From: Pseudomonadota bacterium
Lineage (GTDB): Bacteria > Desulfobacterota > Desulfobacteria > Desulfobacterales > RPRI01
Direction of reading: 5' to 3'
Length of the DNA stretch: 7,920 nt
NCBI GenBank assembly: GCA_018830925.1
Contig: JAHJRK010000425.1
Coordinates: forward strand, 1-7,920
Below the pieces are notes generated by a model that saw only the letters and a list, made by a program, of their open reading frames with translations, had not been told where the DNA came from and did not search any database. Positions 4,889 through 7,920 of this stretch are shown piece after piece. Within the stretch, counting starts at the first letter, position 1; each line of letters starts with the position of its first letter. The translations under genes and the position numbers were made by a program.

Positions 4889-6379
4889 ATGAGCACTTCA
4901 ATTACCGCGTCCATGCTTTATAATCTTGTCCAGTGTCCGCACCGTTTAAGCCTTGATTTACACGAGGACCCAGCAAAGAGGGATCCAGAGAGTAAATTCG
5001 TCAAATTGCTTTGGGAAAAGGGAACCGCCTTCGAGCAAGAGGTCATTCAGAACCTCGCGTTACCTTTTACTGATCTAAGTACCAAGCCAAGCGATGAACG
5101 TGAGCGCCTAACATCTGAAGCTATGGCCCGAGAAGATGAATTAATCTACGCTGGACGAATACGAACGGACAACCTCCTTGGTGATCCAGACCTTTTGAGG
5201 AGGCAGGGCAATGGTTATGTTGCTGGCGATATCAAAAGTGGAGCAGGTGAGGAAGGAGCCTCCGATGTATCAGACGGTAAGCCCAAAAAGCATTACGCGG
5301 TTCAGCTATCACTTTACACAGATATTCTCGAGCAAATAGAAATTTCTGCCGGTAGATTTCCATTCATCTGGGACATTCATGGCCAAGAGGTAGTTTATAA
5401 CCTAGATGCTCCTCAAGGACCTCGGACCCCAGAAACATTATGGCACGTATATGAGAGCACCCTACAATTCGCCAGCAAAATCCTATCACAACCTGCACTG
5501 ACGCTCCCCGCACTGGGTGGAACTTGCAAGCTCTGCCATTGGCACACATTATGCGAGGTGCGCCTGAACAAGATAGGAGACCTAAGCCTAATCCCAGCGT
5601 TAGGCAGAGCCAAGCGAGATGCTATGATAGATCATGTTAAAACGATTTCGCAGTTAGCACATACTGATATCACAGCTATGATAACAGGAAGTAAAACTGT
5701 CATTCCAGGTATCGGACCTGCAACTCTGAAGAAGTTTCAAGATCGAGCCCTTCTGCTGGTAGACCCGAAAGCCAGACCCTACCTTAAAACGAAACTTCGG
5801 TTTCCCAGCGCCAAAGTCGAATTGTTTTTTGACATTGAAACCGATCCAATGAGGGACATTTGCTACCTGCATGGCTTCGTGGAACGCATAGATCAGGACA
5901 GTAGCACAGAGCGCTATATACCGTTCCTTGCCGACACTCCAAGTGCTGAGGCTGAAAGAGAGGCATTCTCTAAAGCATATGCATACGTGCAATCATCACA
6001 GCCCTGTATCCTATACTTTTACTCAAAGTATGAACGCACCTGGTGGCGCAAACTCCGTGAGAGATACACAGACGTGGCAACGGAAGAGCAGATAGAAGCA
6101 ATGTTTGATCCAGAGACAGCTGTTGATTTGTATTACGATGTGGTCGTGCGCCATTCGGAGTGGCCAACAAACGATCACTCAATTAAAACTCTGGCATCAT
6201 ACCTCGGCTTTAAATGGCGCGATACCAGCCCCTCAGGAGCCGAGTCCATCGAATGGTATTATCGCTGGATCGAAACTGCTGACCCAAAGATTCGTCAACG
6301 CATCCTTGAGTACAACGAGGACGATTGTCTTGCTACAAGAGTCCTTCTAGACGGTATTCGCACTTTGAACGTACGTTGA
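4889..6379 (+). CDS. TM0106/COG2251-type RecB-like nuclease with RNase H-like domain
   Basis: This 496-residue soluble protein has three visible parts. Residues 1-225 form a RecB/Cas4-like PD-(D/E)XK nuclease: GTAFE (45-49), GDPDLL (98-103, Asp101), DIKSG (114-118) and Gln139. Cys16, Cys213, Cys216 and Cys222 are placed as in nucleases that staple the fold with a 4Fe-4S cluster. Residues 272-287 (IPGIGPATL and following) are a helix-hairpin-helix DNA-binding motif. Residues 308-495 are an RNase H-like exonuclease domain: FFDIETD (313-319, Asp315 and Glu317) and YNEDD (475-479, Tyr475 and Asp479). The order matches the TM0106 family, length is normal and all expected residues are present. AGAGGA (4877-4882), with 6 bases of spacing, fixes the start. 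The family is widespread and its biological role is poorly known; DNA repair or defence are both plausible. It stands alone here, with transposon debris upstream and no operon partner. Confidence 0.9.
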   Translation: MSTSITASMLYNLVQCPHRLSLDLHEDPAKRDPESKFVKLLWEKGTAFEQEVIQNLALPFTDLSTKPSDERERLTSEAMAREDELIYAGRIRTDNLLGDPDLLRRQGNGYVAGDIKSGAGEEGASDVSDGKPKKHYAVQLSLYTDILEQIEISAGRFPFIWDIHGQEVVYNLDAPQGPRTPETLWHVYESTLQFASKILSQPALTLPALGGTCKLCHWHTLCEVRLNKIGDLSLIPALGRAKRDAMIDHVKTISQLAHTDITAMITGSKTVIPGIGPATLKKFQDRALLLVDPKARPYLKTKLRFPSAKVELFFDIETDPMRDICYLHGFVERIDQDSSTERYIPFLADTPSAEAEREAFSKAYAYVQSSQPCILYFYSKYERTWWRKLRERYTDVATEEQIEAMFDPETAVDLYYDVVVRHSEWPTNDHSIKTLASYLGFKWRDTSPSGAESIEWYYRWIETADPKIRQRILEYNEDDCLATRVLLDGIRTLNVR

Positions 6380-6690
6380 GTGGGAATGTATGGGGCTTCT
6401 GGGACCCCCCTAAAATTATAGAGGAAATTGGGGACGGGGGATATTCGGGACATCCATAAATAAGCAAATAACTATCTTTAAATAAGATTTTCTCACCTGA
6501 TTATAGAGACTTCTGTGAACTTACGGGGCGCCCATTAGATTATAAGTTTCTAAGTAGTAAATGGAAAGGGAGCTTCGTGTTGCTTGTTTCGTGTTACGCG
6601 TTGCGCGTTTTAGAAAGGTTTTTTGCACAGAGGATTTCTTGGTTTAAGTTTGGTGTGTAATAAGTTGCTATCGGAAATCCTGCTTATTGA
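6380..6690 (+). other. intergenic region without a recognisable gene
   Basis: The 311 bases hold no supported gene. GGGG-CTTCTGGGA-CCCC (6393-6409) could form a weak hairpin after the nuclease gene but has no T-run, so terminator function is doubtful. TTGGGGACGGGGGATATTC (6428-6446) resembles the GGGGACG-type sequences next to the transposase remnants in this window and may be another element edge. GGGCGCCC (6526-6533) is a perfect 8-base palindrome. A degenerate tandem repeat sits at 6574-6608. No clear promoter for the downstream membrane protein is visible. Confidence 0.5.
6574..6608 (+). repeat. degenerate short tandem repeat, unit about CGYGTTRC
   Basis: CGTGTTGC, TTGTTT, CGTGTTAC, GCGTTGC and GCGTT follow one another with little between. 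This is a low-complexity GT/GC-rich run in an otherwise AT-rich spacer. Similar short runs often arise by slippage between genes. No function is evident. Confidence 0.45.
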
Positions 6691-7761
6691 ATGAGCAGAG
6701 TTTCCAATTATATCTCTTGGATTAATAAAAATCAGGGAAATTATGGTACTATGAAAAGAAGCATTCAAAATATCACGTTCAAAGAGTCACCAGATTCATG
6801 GCAAATGAAAATTCAAAACTTCACCAGGTTGCCATTTCCGCTGGCATGGATTCTGATTTCACTAATACTTTTATTGATTGGATATGCTGTTATTACAATT
6901 GAGAATGAGCCAATCAATGCTATGCGATTAATTATTCTAAATTCAGTATTAATTGCAGCTATCGCTAATTCTGTAGTTTTTTATGAAAAATTATTAGACG
7001 ATGTTGCTGATAATCTCCACTCTTTATTGGATGAACCTAATGAAAAAACTAAGAAATGGATAACTTACTATTACACGGAGGTCTTTTGGTCTGGCAAAAA
7101 CATAGTTGCCGGATTAATTTTGGGAAGTATATGCTTGTTGGCATCAATTAATGTTAATTCAGAAGTATATCTTTCAATAAATGGCAAAATCTACTCATTA
7201 TTTACCGCCTTCATTATTGGATTCTTTGGAGGTTCAATGTTTTGGACAATGATTGGAATTGCTAGGTTGACGTCAGATTTGGGTAAAGAAGTACAAATCA
7301 AAACATCTATATTCGATAGTAAAACAAGTTTGTTACACACCGCTTCATCAGTTTTATGGAAAGTATCTATAACAGCATCGGTAGTATATATTCTTGGTGT
7401 TTCTTCGTATTTTTTCTGTTCAATTAAATTATCGCTGGTAAATTTTTTAATTATTCTAATATTTGGTATTTTTATTGTGCTGTATTTTATTGTTCCTCAA
7501 ATAAATATTCATAAAACTCTTGTTAGAATAAAAAGCCAGAGGCTAAAGTCTTTAGTTGATCAAATTGACATTACATTTGACAAGGTTTCTGCCAACCCTA
7601 CTCCCGAAAATATTAATCAGCTAAAAGAGTTGTTTCATCTGCAAAGTGTCGTTAATGGAAAAAAAATATGGTCCTTTGGTACTAATGAGTTGTTAATTTT
7701 AATTGGCACTGTTTTAGTACCATTGTTTATCTTTATTGCTAAACAATTTTTGGACAAATGA
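6691..7761 (+). CDS. multi-pass inner-membrane protein, function unknown
   Basis: The frame encodes 356 residues with about seven predicted membrane segments: 47-70, 75-97, 137-153, 167-192, 220-242, 247-271 and 333-352. Between the sixth and seventh lies a polar, helical stretch of about 60 residues (272-332), probably cytoplasmic. A conserved-looking Gly pair sits in the fourth segment (FIIGFFGGSMFW). I recognise no transporter, kinase or channel motif. The start is uncertain: nothing resembling a Shine-Dalgarno precedes the ATG at 6691, while Met21 (ATG 6751) has AGGGA at 6734-6738, 12 bases away, so the true protein may be 336 residues. The gene is much more AT-rich than the nuclease gene upstream and stands alone between transposon traces, which suggests separate acquisition. 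A membrane effector of a defence system is one option among many. Confidence 0.7.
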   Translation: MSRVSNYISWINKNQGNYGTMKRSIQNITFKESPDSWQMKIQNFTRLPFPLAWILISLILLLIGYAVITIENEPINAMRLIILNSVLIAAIANSVVFYEKLLDDVADNLHSLLDEPNEKTKKWITYYYTEVFWSGKNIVAGLILGSICLLASINVNSEVYLSINGKIYSLFTAFIIGFFGGSMFWTMIGIARLTSDLGKEVQIKTSIFDSKTSLLHTASSVLWKVSITASVVYILGVSSYFFCSIKLSLVNFLIILIFGIFIVLYFIVPQINIHKTLVRIKSQRLKSLVDQIDITFDKVSANPTPENINQLKELFHLQSVVNGKKIWSFGTNELLILIGTVLVPLFIFIAKQFLDK

Positions 7762-7805
7762 GCTGTGGGAAAATGCGAGTAATAGGGGACGTTGGTGAAA
7801 GGTTG

Positions 7806-7825
7806 ACATATCAGTTGATGTATGT
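7806..7825 (+). repeat. imperfect hairpin ahead of the second RAYT
   Basis: ACATATC (7806-7812) pairs with GATGTATGT (7817-7825) across the loop AGTT if one or two bases bulge. It lies 12 bases before the transposase start codon. Transposases of this class recognise hairpins at their element ends, so it may be the left-end structure, but the pairing is short. The preceding ATAGGGGACGT (7782-7792) recurs at 4393-4403. Confidence 0.35.
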
Positions 7826-7837
7826 TAGCGATGAGAT

Positions 7838-7920
7838 ATGCCACGAAAAGCACGCATAGATGCACCTGGAGCGCTCCAGCACATCATCATACGCGGGATT
7901 GAACGCAAACCCATATTTAA
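7838..7920 (+). CDS. 5' end of a RAYT/IS200-like Y1 transposase
   Basis: The first 27 codons are in the window: MPRKARIDAPGALQHIIIRG, then IERKPIF. This is the classic N-terminus of Y1 (HUH) transposases of the REP-associated type, which nick single-stranded DNA through a tyrosine further along the protein, outside this window. It differs clearly from the MARAKRHYLPG type at 4084, so two subfamilies are present. No strong Shine-Dalgarno is seen. Whether the gene is intact cannot be judged here. Confidence 0.8.
   Translation, partial: MPRKARIDAPGALQHIIIRGIERKPIF

Noticed and set aside
5654..5992. 112-codon minus-strand open frame inside the nuclease gene
   Set aside because: It is a shadow of the helix-hairpin-helix and RNase H-like region, with no motif or start signal.
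6574..6608. Short repeats as a CRISPR array
   Set aside because: The units are 6-8 bases with no spacers of constant length and no cas genes nearby.

Overview
The window is an accessory stretch of a bacterial chromosome in two parts. The left part (about 45-3914) reads as an array of integron gene cassettes. The right part (about 3940-7920) is a patchwork of decayed transposase remnants, one solitary nuclease gene and an AT-rich membrane-protein gene, and it ends in a second transposase. The host cannot be fixed from sequence alone. The transposase N-termini resemble those I associate with Desulfobacterota (Desulfobacterales-type deltaproteobacteria), so that is a tentative guess.

The cassette evidence is internal and strong. 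Three complete attC-like sites (105-176, 2441-2501, 3328-3387) each have outer AAC/GTT boxes, a nested hairpin arm with one unpaired base, and a shared ACGTT right end. The rule that a cassette's first bases are complementary to the start of its own attC holds exactly for all three cassettes: GTTGGGC/GCCCAAC, GTTCTGC/GCAGAAC and GTTAGGT/ACCTAAC. The fourth attC (from 3908) keeps only its left arm. No integrase gene is visible, but a gene with a good ribosome binding site starts at position 13 and runs leftwards out of the window.

Cassette 1 (2.3 kb) encodes an AAA_13 ATPase of the RloC/PrrC anticodon-nuclease type, with a CxxC zinc hook and a candidate Arg-Glu-His nuclease triad; the expected role is phage defence. 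Cassette 2 encodes a 263-residue protein with an HELMH zincin motif that I cannot assign to a named family. Cassette 3 encodes a 171-residue protein with a Gly-rich hydrophobic segment. Each gene has its own attC, so they are independent cargo items that may act in the same defence theme rather than one fixed operon.

From about 3940 to 4888 there is a REP-associated tyrosine transposase (RAYT, IS200-like) with its catalytic middle deleted, followed by at least two further decayed copies of its leader and 5' end. Next come a TM0106/COG2251-type RecB-like nuclease with an Fe-S cysteine set and an RNase H-like domain (4889-6379), a 311-base intergenic stretch, a multi-pass membrane protein of unknown function (6691-7761, strongly AT-rich), and the first 27 codons of a different RAYT (7838-7920).

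The best lead is a cassette array that carries an RNA-targeting defence ATPase next to two undescribed single-gene cassettes and has been cut off on its right side by RAYT debris.
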